A DNA stretch of 64,000 nt. It comes from JARRQJ01 sp963810615 (GTDB lineage Bacteria > Pseudomonadota > Gammaproteobacteria > DRLM01). The position numbers were made by a program, and so were the translations under genes. Below the pieces are notes generated by a model. The model was not told the DNA's origin. It searched no databases and saw only the letters and a list, made by a program, of their open reading frames with translations. Positions 8,861-16,894 of this stretch are shown piece by piece. Where the stretch lies: contig CAWEOA010000002.1 in the NCBI GenBank assembly GCA_963810615.1, positions 186,001 to 250,000 on the forward strand, in the 5' to 3' direction. Every line of letters starts with the position of its first letter. The stretch's first letter is position 1.

Positions 8861-9849
8861 TGATCCTTGAGTGTAAAAATCTGTATCAAAGCTTTGGCGG
8901 TCAACGCAGCCTGCTGGGCAAGACCAGGCCGCGCATCCAAGCGGTGAGTGATGTGAGCCTGGCCATCGAGGCGGGAACGACATTGGGCATCGTCGGTGAA
9001 TCGGGTTGTGGCAAGTCCACCCTGGGGCGCATGCTGGTGGGCCTGGACCAGGCCACTGCCGGCGAGATCTTGTTCCGAGGCCAACCACTGCTGCAATTGC
9101 TGCGCAAGGATCCGGCCAGACTGCGGCGCCAGATCCAGTTTGTATTCCAGGACCCGCTCAGCTCACTCAATCCGCGCAAGACCATACGCGAGATCCTGGA
9201 GGCACCGTTGAAGCTGCTGTTGCACATGCCCAAGGGCGAACGCGAAGTACGCATCAAGGAGCTGATGGAGCGGGTCAATCTGCGCCCCGAATTTCTCGAC
9301 CGCTACCCGCATGAATTTTCCGGAGGTCAGAGCCAACGTATCGGCATCGCCCGCGCCCTGGCCGCAGAAGCGGAAATCATCGTCCTCGATGAGCCAGTCT
9401 CGGCCCTCGACGTCTCGGTGCAGGCGCAGATCCTCAACCTGCTGCGCCAGCTTAAACAGAAATTTAACCTCACCTATATCTTTATCAGCCACGACCTGGC
9501 GGTAGTGGAAAATCTCTGCGATAGGGTGGCGGTGATGTACTTGGGCAGAGTGGTGGAATACGCCCCGCGTAGTGAACTGTTCAGCCGACCCGGACATCCC
9601 TATACCCGCGTGTTGTTGGACAGCGTACCGGTCAAGGGCAGTAAGGCCGGGGAACATGTCAGCCTCAAGGGTGAGTTGCCCAACCCCGCCGACCCGCCAC
9701 CGGGCTGCGCCTTCGAACCTCGCTGCCGTTTCGCCGAAGCACGTTGCCGACAATCACGCCCAGCACTGCACAGCCTGGCCGATGGGCACAAGGTTGCCTG
9801 TTTTAGAATGAATGAAATCGATCTCAGGTCTGGAAATGAAATGCTGTAA
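8857..9849 (+). CDS. ABC transporter ATP-binding protein, DppF type
   Basis: This 330-residue ATPase is the second nucleotide-binding subunit of the peptide-type importer. It has Walker A GESGCGKS at residues 47-54, signature FSGGQSQRIGIARAL, Walker B IIVLDEPVSALD, an H-loop in FISHDLAVV, and the C-terminal oligopeptide-transporter extension with CAFEPRC and further cysteines. It starts inside the previous stop (ATGA overlap), so translation is probably coupled and subunit ratio matched to the fused partner. It ends the operon. No clear terminator follows. Confidence 0.93.
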   Translation: MMILECKNLYQSFGGQRSLLGKTRPRIQAVSDVSLAIEAGTTLGIVGESGCGKSTLGRMLVGLDQATAGEILFRGQPLLQLLRKDPARLRRQIQFVFQDPLSSLNPRKTIREILEAPLKLLLHMPKGEREVRIKELMERVNLRPEFLDRYPHEFSGGQSQRIGIARALAAEAEIIVLDEPVSALDVSVQAQILNLLRQLKQKFNLTYIFISHDLAVVENLCDRVAVMYLGRVVEYAPRSELFSRPGHPYTRVLLDSVPVKGSKAGEHVSLKGELPNPADPPPGCAFEPRCRFAEARCRQSRPALHSLADGHKVACFRMNEIDLRSGNEML

Positions 9850-10269
9850 TTATCGTTAATGCAATTTTTCCACCGCGTAAATAATTCGGAATCAAAGCGT
9901 CAAAGGGGGCAGATTGAACTAACCCGGTCTTTTGAAACATTAGCGCCGAGAGTTCGCGGAGTGGGGCACAGTGCTTCCTAATCCCCAGAAATCTGTCGGA
10001 GAAAATTACACAAGCCTTATCTATCAATCCTAATCGTCGGAAGCATTAGCTCACAATATTATTGTTTAACAGTAAGTTGCCGAATAATAAATAATTTTGG
10101 CATGACGCCTGCCTGCATATTCATCCTTTAGGTGATTCATTAGTTCTATTATAGGAGTGGCTGTTGCTTCGATTGGCGTTGCAGCCTCATAACCGGTGGT
10201 TAAGCAGGTAACATGTCTTTGTAGAGTGCGGCCCTTATCCATTCCAATATACGAAAATTAGCTGGAAAG
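9850..10269. other. Intergenic region upstream of the large secreted protein
   Basis: No gene was found. Near 9899-9918 it carries GGGGGCAGATTGAAC, a relative of the sequence at 13404-13420 just before the RAYT remnant. The second half is AT-rich and probably contains the promoter of the 10270 gene, including the candidate site listed separately. Confidence 0.4.
10098..10113 (+). promoter_or_regulatory. Possible sigma-54 promoter
   Basis: TGGCATGACGCCTGCC has the GG and GC doublets exactly ten bases apart and agrees with TGGCACG-N4-TTGCW at most positions. It lies about 155 bases before the 10270 start. Some exported-protein sorting systems are under RpoN control, which makes this plausible but unproven. 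One such match is expected by chance in long DNA. Confidence 0.25.
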
Positions 10270-13200
10270 ATGGCCAGGTTAGTTATGCGCACTTTTTATC
10301 GTTTGCTTTTCGCCCTAGGCATCATGAGCACCGCCCTTTCCGCCCAGGCGGGGGTCTCTCACGTCTACGGTTCGACGCAAACCATCAATAGCAATGCCTA
10401 TGTCTATGCGTCCGACATCGCCACGGACGGCGACGGCAATGTATATCTTGTCGGCCGCTTCAAGGGCGGCAGCGTCGGCGGAACTTCCTATGACGGTACC
10501 ACCGATTTCAATCCGGGAACCGGCAGCGACAACCGTACACCTCTGCAGAGCAATTACAGCGGCGACGCCTACCTCACCAAGATCAACGCCGACGGCAGTT
10601 ACGCCTGGACCGAGATCTTAGGCTATGCGGCGGGTTCCGCCTTTGCCGACGGCGTCGCCGTCGACAGTGCCGGCAACGTTTACATCACCGGGAGCTACAT
10701 CGGCACCATGGATTTCGACCCGGGGTCCGGCACCGCTCTTCACACCACCTCAGGCGGCTATTATCGCTTTGTAGTCAAACTCCATAACGACGGCTCCTAT
10801 GCCTGGATGCTGGATGGCCTGGCCGAGTCCCAGAACTCGGGCATACACCGCACCCGGATCAAGATCGACGGCAATGACGATTTCTATCTGGCAGGCACCA
10901 GCGCAGCCGGCAGTTTCGACTTCGATCTCACCGCCGACGTCGACACCATTACCGTCACCGGCGGGACCGCCGCCTATGTGTCAAAATACCATTCGGACGG
11001 CACTTACGGGTGGACCCGGGTCTATACCTCGCAGGATCCCAGCGACTACGTACATATCACGGACCTGGCCTTCGATAGCAGTGGCAATCTCCTGGTCCTT
11101 GGCGATTTCAACGGCCTTTCCGCCAATCCCACGGTCGATGTCGATCCGGGATCGGGCACGAAGCTGGTTTCCCAGACCATGAACATCTGCCAGGTCCATA
11201 ACTTCATAGTCCCGCTGCTGCCGGTCAGCGGTGACTATGGCGGCTGGGTGATACCCATGCCGCGCAGCTACAACAGCTTTGTTCTCGACAGCCAAAATAA
11301 CATTTACCTGACGGGCATCTCCCAGGATGGCGCCTACGATCCCTTCGCCTGCCAGAAGCAGCTGGGTGATTACCAGGTCGGTGGTAACTACAGTGCGGTA
11401 CTTACAAAGATTATTGGTCATACCGGCTATGGTTGGACAAAACGCTTTGTGTCGGTGCCTAACGGTGCATACTCGCGAGGTATCGGCGAGAAGATCGTGG
11501 CGGATAGCGTCGACAGTGTCTATGTGATCGGTGGTTCGGAATATGCCGGCGTCAACGCATCGTCGGACCCGCTCTACGTGGCGCGGTTTACCCCCAGCGG
11601 TGAGATGAGCTGGATGAAATCCTACGGCATCGGCAATTCCTACCGCGCCGTGATCGATAAGGACAACAATATCTATACTACCGGAGAATTCGGGCTGAGT
11701 GCCGATTTCGACCCCGGGGCGGAAACCGATGCCAAGACGCCCACGGGGAGCGTGTCCGTCTACTTGACCAAATTTACATATAACACTGCCAACACCGCTC
11801 CACAGGCGGCCCCCCACACCTTCTACATCGACCAGGACACCACGCTCTACGGCACGCTGAGCGCCGGCGATGCGGAAAACGATCCTCTTAGCTACTCCAT
11901 CGTGGCAAAGGGCAACTTGGGGTCGCCCACCATTACGGACGCTGCAACCGGCGCCTTCACTTACCACCCGATACCGGGCGATAGTGGAACCGACAGCTTT
12001 ACCTACATGGCCAATGATGGACAATTGAATTCCAATATCGCGACGATCACGGTAAAGATCGCCCACGCCTCGCCCGGCGCCGATCTGATCATAACCAAGC
12101 TCAGCGCGCCCACAGGCGCGGAACCCGGCAAATACATTACCGCGTCCACCACCGTTACAAATGATGGTGGGAGTCCCGCTGGGCCGTTCAAGGTCGCGCT
12201 TTACTTGTCGACCGATGACATCATCACCAGCGACGACATCTATCTCGGCTACCGCTCAGTGACCTCTTTGGCCAACAATGGCACCAACACTGCCAGCAGC
12301 ATCGTCAGGATCCCTCCTTCACTAGCTCGGGGCAAATACTATCTAGGCGCGATTGCCGATTACCAGAGCACAATCGAAGAGACCGACGAAACTAATAACA
12401 CTACGGCGATGGACTTCGAAGTAGAGGCATCCGACCTGGTTATCTCCGCATTTAGTGGCCCGAGCAGCGCGGCCCAGGCGACCTCTGTCACCGTGTTGGG
12501 CAAAGTGTGGAATCAAGGGAAAGCCGCGTCGCCGATTTCCTATGTGGGCCTCTATCTTTCCACGGACAGTGACATTACGCCCGACGACACCTCGTTGGGA
12601 TATGTGCTCATCGGCGCGCTCGCCGTGAACGGCTCCGCATCCTTTTCGAAATCCGTGAAGATACCCGCCGGACTCGCCGTAGGTACATATTACTTGGGCG
12701 CGATAGCGGACTATACCGACAAGGTGACGGAGAGCGACGAGACCAACAATAGCAGCAGCGCGACAGAGATGGACATTGTCATCCCCATTCCGGATTTGAC
12801 TGTCACGTCGGTTAGCGGTAGCCCAGACGTCGTCGCATCGCAAGGGGAGCTCACCTTGAATGGGATAGTCCTCAACAGCGGAACGGGAACTCCCGGGACG
12901 ACCAGCTATGCCGGCTTTTATCTGTCGGATGGCGTTAGCGATATCTTTCTCAAGCGGGTCAGGATTTCGGCGACGCTTGCCCCGGATACGAGCGTCGCGC
13001 TCTCGACTGTCACTCAATTGCCGGCCAACGTTACAGAGGGAAACTATACCGTTAAGTTGGTCGCGGATTATACGGGCACCCTTGCGGAGAGTGATGAAAC
13101 GAATAATACGCGGATCGGCAACAGCATCACGGTTACTGCCCCAGCCGTTGGCACCAGCACCGGCTCCCAAACCAACCTCCCTCAAAACGGCACTACGGCG

Positions 13201-13395
13201 ACGAGCTCGCAATCGAACCAGACAAGCACGGTGCCCAGCAATACGGCGGGAAGCAGTCCCACGAGCAACGATGGCTCATCATCGGCGAGTAACAGCCCAG
13301 CTTCCACGGGTGGCGGCGGCGCCACGGAAATAACGACTCTTATGCTCCTGGGGGTTCTCGTCATGGCGCGCCGCTCAGGGCGAAAGCAGGAATGA
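10270..13395 (+). CDS. Secreted beta-propeller/CARDB protein with C-terminal sorting tail
   Basis: This 1041-residue protein has a signal peptide ending near AQA (residue 27). Residues about 30-505 are SBBP-type propeller repeats with recurring DGDGNVYLVG, DSAGNVYITG and DFDPGSGT motifs. Residues about 508-600 form a cadherin-like/VCBS-type Ig domain (DSFTYMANDGQLNS). Three CARDB domains begin near 603, 719 and 839, each ending with a YxxTxxExDETNN motif. A Ser/Thr/Asn-rich linker leads to GGGGATE, a hydrophobic stretch (TTLMLLGVLVMA) and RRSGRK, which resembles the GlyGly-CTERM signal processed by rhombosortase. It is probably surface-displayed or released. GGAAAG precedes the ATG; a second ATG 15 bases later is possible. 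Confidence 0.85.
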   Translation: MARLVMRTFYRLLFALGIMSTALSAQAGVSHVYGSTQTINSNAYVYASDIATDGDGNVYLVGRFKGGSVGGTSYDGTTDFNPGTGSDNRTPLQSNYSGDAYLTKINADGSYAWTEILGYAAGSAFADGVAVDSAGNVYITGSYIGTMDFDPGSGTALHTTSGGYYRFVVKLHNDGSYAWMLDGLAESQNSGIHRTRIKIDGNDDFYLAGTSAAGSFDFDLTADVDTITVTGGTAAYVSKYHSDGTYGWTRVYTSQDPSDYVHITDLAFDSSGNLLVLGDFNGLSANPTVDVDPGSGTKLVSQTMNICQVHNFIVPLLPVSGDYGGWVIPMPRSYNSFVLDSQNNIYLTGISQDGAYDPFACQKQLGDYQVGGNYSAVLTKIIGHTGYGWTKRFVSVPNGAYSRGIGEKIVADSVDSVYVIGGSEYAGVNASSDPLYVARFTPSGEMSWMKSYGIGNSYRAVIDKDNNIYTTGEFGLSADFDPGAETDAKTPTGSVSVYLTKFTYNTANTAPQAAPHTFYIDQDTTLYGTLSAGDAENDPLSYSIVAKGNLGSPTITDAATGAFTYHPIPGDSGTDSFTYMANDGQLNSNIATITVKIAHASPGADLIITKLSAPTGAEPGKYITASTTVTNDGGSPAGPFKVALYLSTDDIITSDDIYLGYRSVTSLANNGTNTASSIVRIPPSLARGKYYLGAIADYQSTIEETDETNNTTAMDFEVEASDLVISAFSGPSSAAQATSVTVLGKVWNQGKAASPISYVGLYLSTDSDITPDDTSLGYVLIGALAVNGSASFSKSVKIPAGLAVGTYYLGAIADYTDKVTESDETNNSSSATEMDIVIPIPDLTVTSVSGSPDVVASQGELTLNGIVLNSGTGTPGTTSYAGFYLSDGVSDIFLKRVRISATLAPDTSVALSTVTQLPANVTEGNYTVKLVADYTGTLAESDETNNTRIGNSITVTAPAVGTSTGSQTNLPQNGTTATSSQSNQTSTVPSNTAGSSPTSNDGSSSASNSPASTGGGGATEITTLMLLGVLVMARRSGRKQE

Positions 13396-13451
13396 TACTG
13401 AAAACCGGGGCAGATTTAGAACTATCGCTTGCGGTACGTTGGAGGTGAATC

Positions 13452-13589
13452 ATGCCGCGTACACCACGCTTCAATCTTCCTGGGGTGCCGCAACACGTCG
13501 TCCAGAGGGGAAGCATCCGTCGTGAGCTTTGCTTCCTAAGTGAAGGAGACTACCCGGCGATACCTGGATTAGTGTGCTTGTTGGATTGA
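13452..13589 (+). pseudogene. REP-associated tyrosine transposase (RAYT) remnant
   Basis: After a good ribosome-binding site (GGAGGTGA) the frame reads MPRTPRFNLPGVPQHVVQRG, then SIRRELCFLSEGDYPAIPG, and stops after 45 codons. Full RAYTs (Y1 transposase family, about 220-320 residues) begin MPRxPRxxxPGxPxHVxQRGNNR and continue with a catalytic Tyr and HUH motif, which are absent here. The start is intact and the rest deleted, so it is a truncated copy. RAYTs mobilise REP palindromes, which are abundant in this window. Confidence 0.8.
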
Positions 13590-13598
13590 AGGGGTCGT

Positions 13599-14294
13599 TC
13601 AGAATCGATAGTTCACGCCCAGTCCCAGATAACTCATGTGCGGCTTAAACGAATAATTGGAAACTGTTCCATCAGTGTAGGCGATCGTGACTGCTCGTTT
13701 GCCGAAGTCCATGTAGTCGTATCCCACATAAGTCGACCAGTTCGATCCGAATTTTCGCTCCAGGCCGACACCGCTTAACCATCCATTGCGCGAGGCATTC
13801 GCGCTGCCGCTATAGGGTATGCCGGCGAGCGGAGTCAGGTCGGCGTCATTGTGGTTCGTTCTCGCTCTTGCGCCGCCAGCCTTCAAGTAAGCCACCGTCT
13901 CCGATTGAAGCTGATAGCCAACGCGGCCGGTTAGAGAAAGCAGGGAGCGGACGTCGTAGGCGACCCTATCCGAAGGGCCGGTGCCGTTAATGTATTGGTG
14001 ACTCCCGGTCAAATGCGTCTTATCCGCGGAGAGCTGCACACCGAGAAGCCAGTTTCCTATCGTGTGATCACAACCCAGTTGTCCACCAATGGCTCCCCCA
14101 TCGGCTACTGCAGAACCAATTGCATTGCTGACGTCTGTGTCAACGCCGCTGATATGGGCCCGGCCATATCCCGCGTTGAGTCCAGCATAACAACCGTTCC
14201 AACCTTCGGAAGAATCGGCCTGTGCATACTGAGCCGTTCCTGCGGCGAGTACGCAGGCCAAGCCGGAAATGAATTGTATCCTGCGAATATTCAT
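13599..14294 (-). CDS. Small outer-membrane beta-barrel protein
   Basis: This 231-residue protein has a signal peptide (cleavage near AQA-DSS). It then shows the Omp25/LomR-type porin-family pattern: GWNGCYAGLNAGYGRA, GGAIGGQLGCDHTIGNWLLG, GRVGYQL, AYLKAGGAR, WLSGVGLERKFGSNWSTYVGYDYMDFG. It ends in the outer-membrane signature GVNYRF with terminal Phe. It should form an eight-stranded barrel. Two cysteines (in NGCYAG and LGCDH) could form a disulphide. Homologues act as adhesins or structural porins, and no specific role can be read. The stop is ten bases from the end of the RAYT remnant on the opposite strand. Confidence 0.85.
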   Translation of the reverse strand: MNIRRIQFISGLACVLAAGTAQYAQADSSEGWNGCYAGLNAGYGRAHISGVDTDVSNAIGSAVADGGAIGGQLGCDHTIGNWLLGVQLSADKTHLTGSHQYINGTGPSDRVAYDVRSLLSLTGRVGYQLQSETVAYLKAGGARARTNHNDADLTPLAGIPYSGSANASRNGWLSGVGLERKFGSNWSTYVGYDYMDFGKRAVTIAYTDGTVSNYSFKPHMSYLGLGVNYRF

Positions 14295-14342
14295 TGAATA
14301 TCTCTCCCGAAAATTGGACGCATTAGATGCGGATGGGTGGAT

Positions 14343-14594
14343 TCAAGTTGCAAGCATCATTACCATGATCGTGTCGCGATAGCTGCGCCGTCACCCTGCC
14401 CTGCGGAAAGCATTCGTTTCGGCGTGCACGGATGGATCGTTTTCCTGCACCCTCTGATTATGCCCCCGACCGAGCAGCTCGCCATCCTTGCGGAAAAGCG
14501 CCGCTCCGATGGGTATGCCGCCTTCGGACAGGCCAAGCCACGCCTCTTCGATGGCGACAGCCAGCATGGTCTCGCAATCGGTAGTGTTCGTCAT
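14343..14594 (-). pseudogene. Cytosine/nucleoside deaminase, frameshifted remnant
   Basis: The frame starts MTNTTDCETMLAVAIEEA and continues through SEGGIPIGAALF, GRGHNQRVQ and HAETNAFRRAG, which is the N-terminal half of a yeast-type cytosine deaminase with the zinc-binding HAE motif. It then stops at 14391. In another frame the sequence resumes as RSYRDTIMV, exactly what follows in the family (RRRSYRDTIMVTT..PC). A five-base insertion resembling a duplicated CAGGG near 14394-14402 explains the shift. The PCxxC zinc half-site and the C-terminus are missing. It begins eight bases after the Cache gene stop, so it was probably co-transcribed. Confidence 0.75.
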
Positions 14595-14602
14595 AACGTA
14601 GA

Positions 14603-15388
14603 CTATTTCGGCTGGGCTCTGCTGAAGGTTATTGCAAACTTCCACTGCGTCAGCGGGGAAGTCCGGTAGATAGCCGTCTTGGTGGCATTGTCGAACTCGT
14701 AGCTGGTTTCCCCGGCAGAATTCGACAACATCTCGTTTGCGGCCTTTTTCAGCGTCTCGCTGCCCAGGTCCCGCGGATCCAGAAACTCACGCTTTGTCAC
14801 TTTGTGGAGCGTGGTCAGGCCATCCGGAGCCAGCGCGAAAAAAGCGACATCCGACCGCAACGCCAGTGCGGAATCCACCTGGTCGGCAAGCTTTTCGAGA
14901 AACAGAGACACGCCGATCGCGCCGATTACCTTGCCATCCTTCTTTACGGGAACCGCGATCACTGCGGAACGTTTCCCGGTGCTATTGCTGACCACCAGCG
15001 CCCCCATGACTTCCTCGCCGGACATCAGGCCCGGGAAATAGGCTCGCTCACTCAGTTTCACATCCATCAGACCCCTATCGACGGTGTAATAGCGCCCGTC
15101 GGGGCGGACGAACCAGACGGCGAGGCCACCATCCGATTTCTCATATCCGCGCAGCAGTGGCTTCATCTTTTTCCAGTTGCCGGATTTTGCCTCAGTCGTT
15201 GAAGCCAGGATTTCCACGCTCTGCTGCACGCTGCTCATGCGCAGGTCGGTGTAAGAAACGAAGGCGGAGAGCAGGCTGTGCGCATCCGCCTCAACAGGGA
15301 GTTGTACCATGGAGGTTTGGGCAAGACCCAGACCGGGAATAACCAGCATAAGCAAAGCGACAACTTTCAGAAAATATTTCGTGAACAT
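14603..15388 (-). CDS. Secreted Cache-domain sensor-like protein
   Basis: The start is the ATG ending at 15388, preceded by GGAAGGAGCG, giving 261 residues. A signal peptide (VVALLMLVIPGLGLAQ) is followed by a PAS-like Cache fold typical of periplasmic ligand-binding domains of chemoreceptors and histidine kinases: WFVRPDGRYYTVDRGL, SERAYFPGLMSGEEVMG, VPVKKDGKVIGAIGVSLFLEKL. There is no C-terminal membrane span or signalling domain, so it is a free periplasmic protein or a receptor's sensor half. Its neighbour is the deaminase remnant. The ligand is unknown. Confidence 0.8.
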   Translation of the reverse strand: MFTKYFLKVVALLMLVIPGLGLAQTSMVQLPVEADAHSLLSAFVSYTDLRMSSVQQSVEILASTTEAKSGNWKKMKPLLRGYEKSDGGLAVWFVRPDGRYYTVDRGLMDVKLSERAYFPGLMSGEEVMGALVVSNSTGKRSAVIAVPVKKDGKVIGAIGVSLFLEKLADQVDSALALRSDVAFFALAPDGLTTLHKVTKREFLDPRDLGSETLKKAANEMLSNSAGETSYEFDNATKTAIYRTSPLTQWKFAITFSRAQPK

Positions 15389-15590
15389 TTTTCGCTCCTT
15401 CCGCAAAGTGAAATCGACTGACTCCTCGAATACTTCCCTTGATTCGCTGCAACTGTATTCATGGTGCGCGCGTAAGCAAATGGAGCCGCATTCCGGTATT
15501 TAATTGCGGGGCTTCCGGATTGATCTCTGCCCTCTTTAAATTACGGCTCCTGTCATGCCAGAATGCCCCAGGTAAGTTCACCCATTGCAA

Positions 15591-15775
15591 CGAACTATCG
15601 ATAATCTGCTCGAAGTCAACGACCAGCATCATTCCTATGGCCCGCACGACGTGCTGAAGGGCATCAATTTCGTCATTCGCACAACAATGTCATCAGAATC
15701 ATGAGCGGCAGCGGAAAATCCACCTTGCAGCGCCACTTCACCGGACGGTTACACCCGTCACGGGGCAGCGTAAGG
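15591..15775 (+). pseudogene. Polar amino-acid ABC transporter ATPase remnant
   Basis: One frame reads LLEVNDQHHSYGPHDVLKGINFVIR, the N-terminus of HisP/GlnQ-type ATPases (the actual stretch is split here between 15606 and 15680). A stop follows. In another frame the sequence resumes at about 15680 as NNVIRI, then MSGSGKSTLQRHF, a Walker A motif missing one residue, and ends by about 15775. The frameshift, shortened P-loop and missing remainder show a dead fragment. No permease or binding-protein partner lies nearby. Confidence 0.65.
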
Positions 15776-15804
15776 CATGGATAAAGCGCTGGATGAACTC
15801 AACT

Positions 15805-15841
15805 GAGTATGAGTATAGGAGAGTATTAGGAGAGTATAGGA
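15805..15841. repeat. Short tandem repeat, GAGTAT(T)AGGA
   Basis: GAGTAT is followed by three near-identical units: GAGTATAGGA, GAGTATTAGGA and GAGTATAGGA (15811-15841). This is a short slippage-type array in non-coding DNA just after the ABC ATPase remnant. Confidence 0.75.
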
Positions 15842-16474
15842 AGAAAAGCCCCATTCCTCGCCCATCAACGTGAGATTTGTACATATCCCAAAAGCCACTG
15901 GCCCACTCACCATCATGAAACTGACCAGAAAGGCGTTTCCATCCGCAAAAAACTTACCCGCGCTGTCGCCTCTACTCCCCCATACTTGTTCGTTGGGCAA
16001 GCCGCTATTAGATCGCGGCTACCCAGTGCAGCAACTTGAATTGAACGGTCAGAGTTAGATGCCAGTCGAACAATGCCGCTTGCACCTCGTCAGGTGGCGC
16101 ACGGCTCTCGGAGGGCGGAACCCATAAAAGGGCTCTGAATCTCCCCCAGTTAAACGGATAGGCTTTCAGCTCGCGGATGGTGTGTAAGTCTGCCCGGAGA
16201 CGCCGACTAGAAAAATATCATTATGTGTACGTTGGCGCACAGACCAATGTCTTCGAGCATGAGATAAAGTCATTCAGTATTCAAAGTTGCATTAAGTCAG
16301 GGTTGATGCGTTAGTCAATTGGGTCAATCCACACGGAAATAGGCGCAGTCGCTAGACATGTCGACATGCGCAAATTGACCTGGCAGGCCTGGATCAGTGT
16401 CAGATACGCACGAATAAGTGCCTAATTATTCTCGTTATTACCTCTAATATGGAAGAATATAAAGGGAGAATGTC
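15842..16474. other. Non-coding interval
   Basis: No convincing gene was found. ORFs of 60-80 codons exist on both strands between 15870 and 16060, but none has a recognisable family or good start. Another AAAGGGCTCTGAATCTCCC fragment lies at 16126-16145. The AT-rich last 200 bases probably include the promoter of the 16475 gene. Confidence 0.35.
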
Positions 16475-16894
16475 ATGCTCAAAAAATCCATGATAGCAAT
16501 GTGTCTGTGCGGCGCGACGTGGGCTGGCAGCTGCCAGGCGAGTTTTTTTAACAACAGCCAAGACTTGCAGTTTCTGTGGGACATCAATAACACCGGCAAT
16601 GCGGTGGTCACTGCCACGGGCAGCAAAATAGGTGCGTCCAACTCACAAAACCTCAGCCTTGCCTCCGAAACTGTGGATGATGGTATGGCGATCGCCGTGC
16701 CATTGCCGGAGCCCGAGGCAATTACGAGCCTTGCGGTTGCCGAGCCGGTGTCGGAATCTGGGATATCCTCCAGCCTTAGTACCGCCAGTGGCGTGGCGTT
16801 AGCCGCGTCGGTAGCGGAACCTGGGACTTTCTATTTGATAGCACTGGGTCTGATGGTTATAGGGATGACTGCCCATAGGCGGAGTAGAGTATAA
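16475..16894 (+). CDS. PEP-CTERM-like exported small protein
   Basis: This 139-residue protein has a good ribosome-binding site (GGGAGA) and a signal peptide ending near CQA-SFF. The middle is Ser/Ala-rich and of low complexity. The C-terminus is VAEPGTFYLIALGLMVIG followed by MTAHRRSRV, the PEP-CTERM pattern of a (P)EP motif, a hydrophobic span and a basic end, which is recognised by exosortase and anchors exopolysaccharide-associated proteins. The motif reads AEP rather than PEP. Further EP motifs occur earlier (PLPEPEA, VAEPVSE). No exosortase gene lies in the window. Confidence 0.7.
   Translation: MLKKSMIAMCLCGATWAGSCQASFFNNSQDLQFLWDINNTGNAVVTATGSKIGASNSQNLSLASETVDDGMAIAVPLPEPEAITSLAVAEPVSESGISSSLSTASGVALAASVAEPGTFYLIALGLMVIGMTAHRRSRV

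Noticed and set aside
9824..10027. 67-codon minus-strand ORF after the importer operon
   Set aside because: It overlaps the dppF-type gene end and has no recognisable feature.
15758..16058. ORFs of 60-80 codons on both strands
   Set aside because: Neither has a good ribosome-binding site or recognised family, and they overlap each other.
16380..16440. Search for a sigma-54 site before the PEP-CTERM-like gene
   Set aside because: TGGCAGGCCTGGATC and nearby sequences do not keep the GG-N10-GC spacing.
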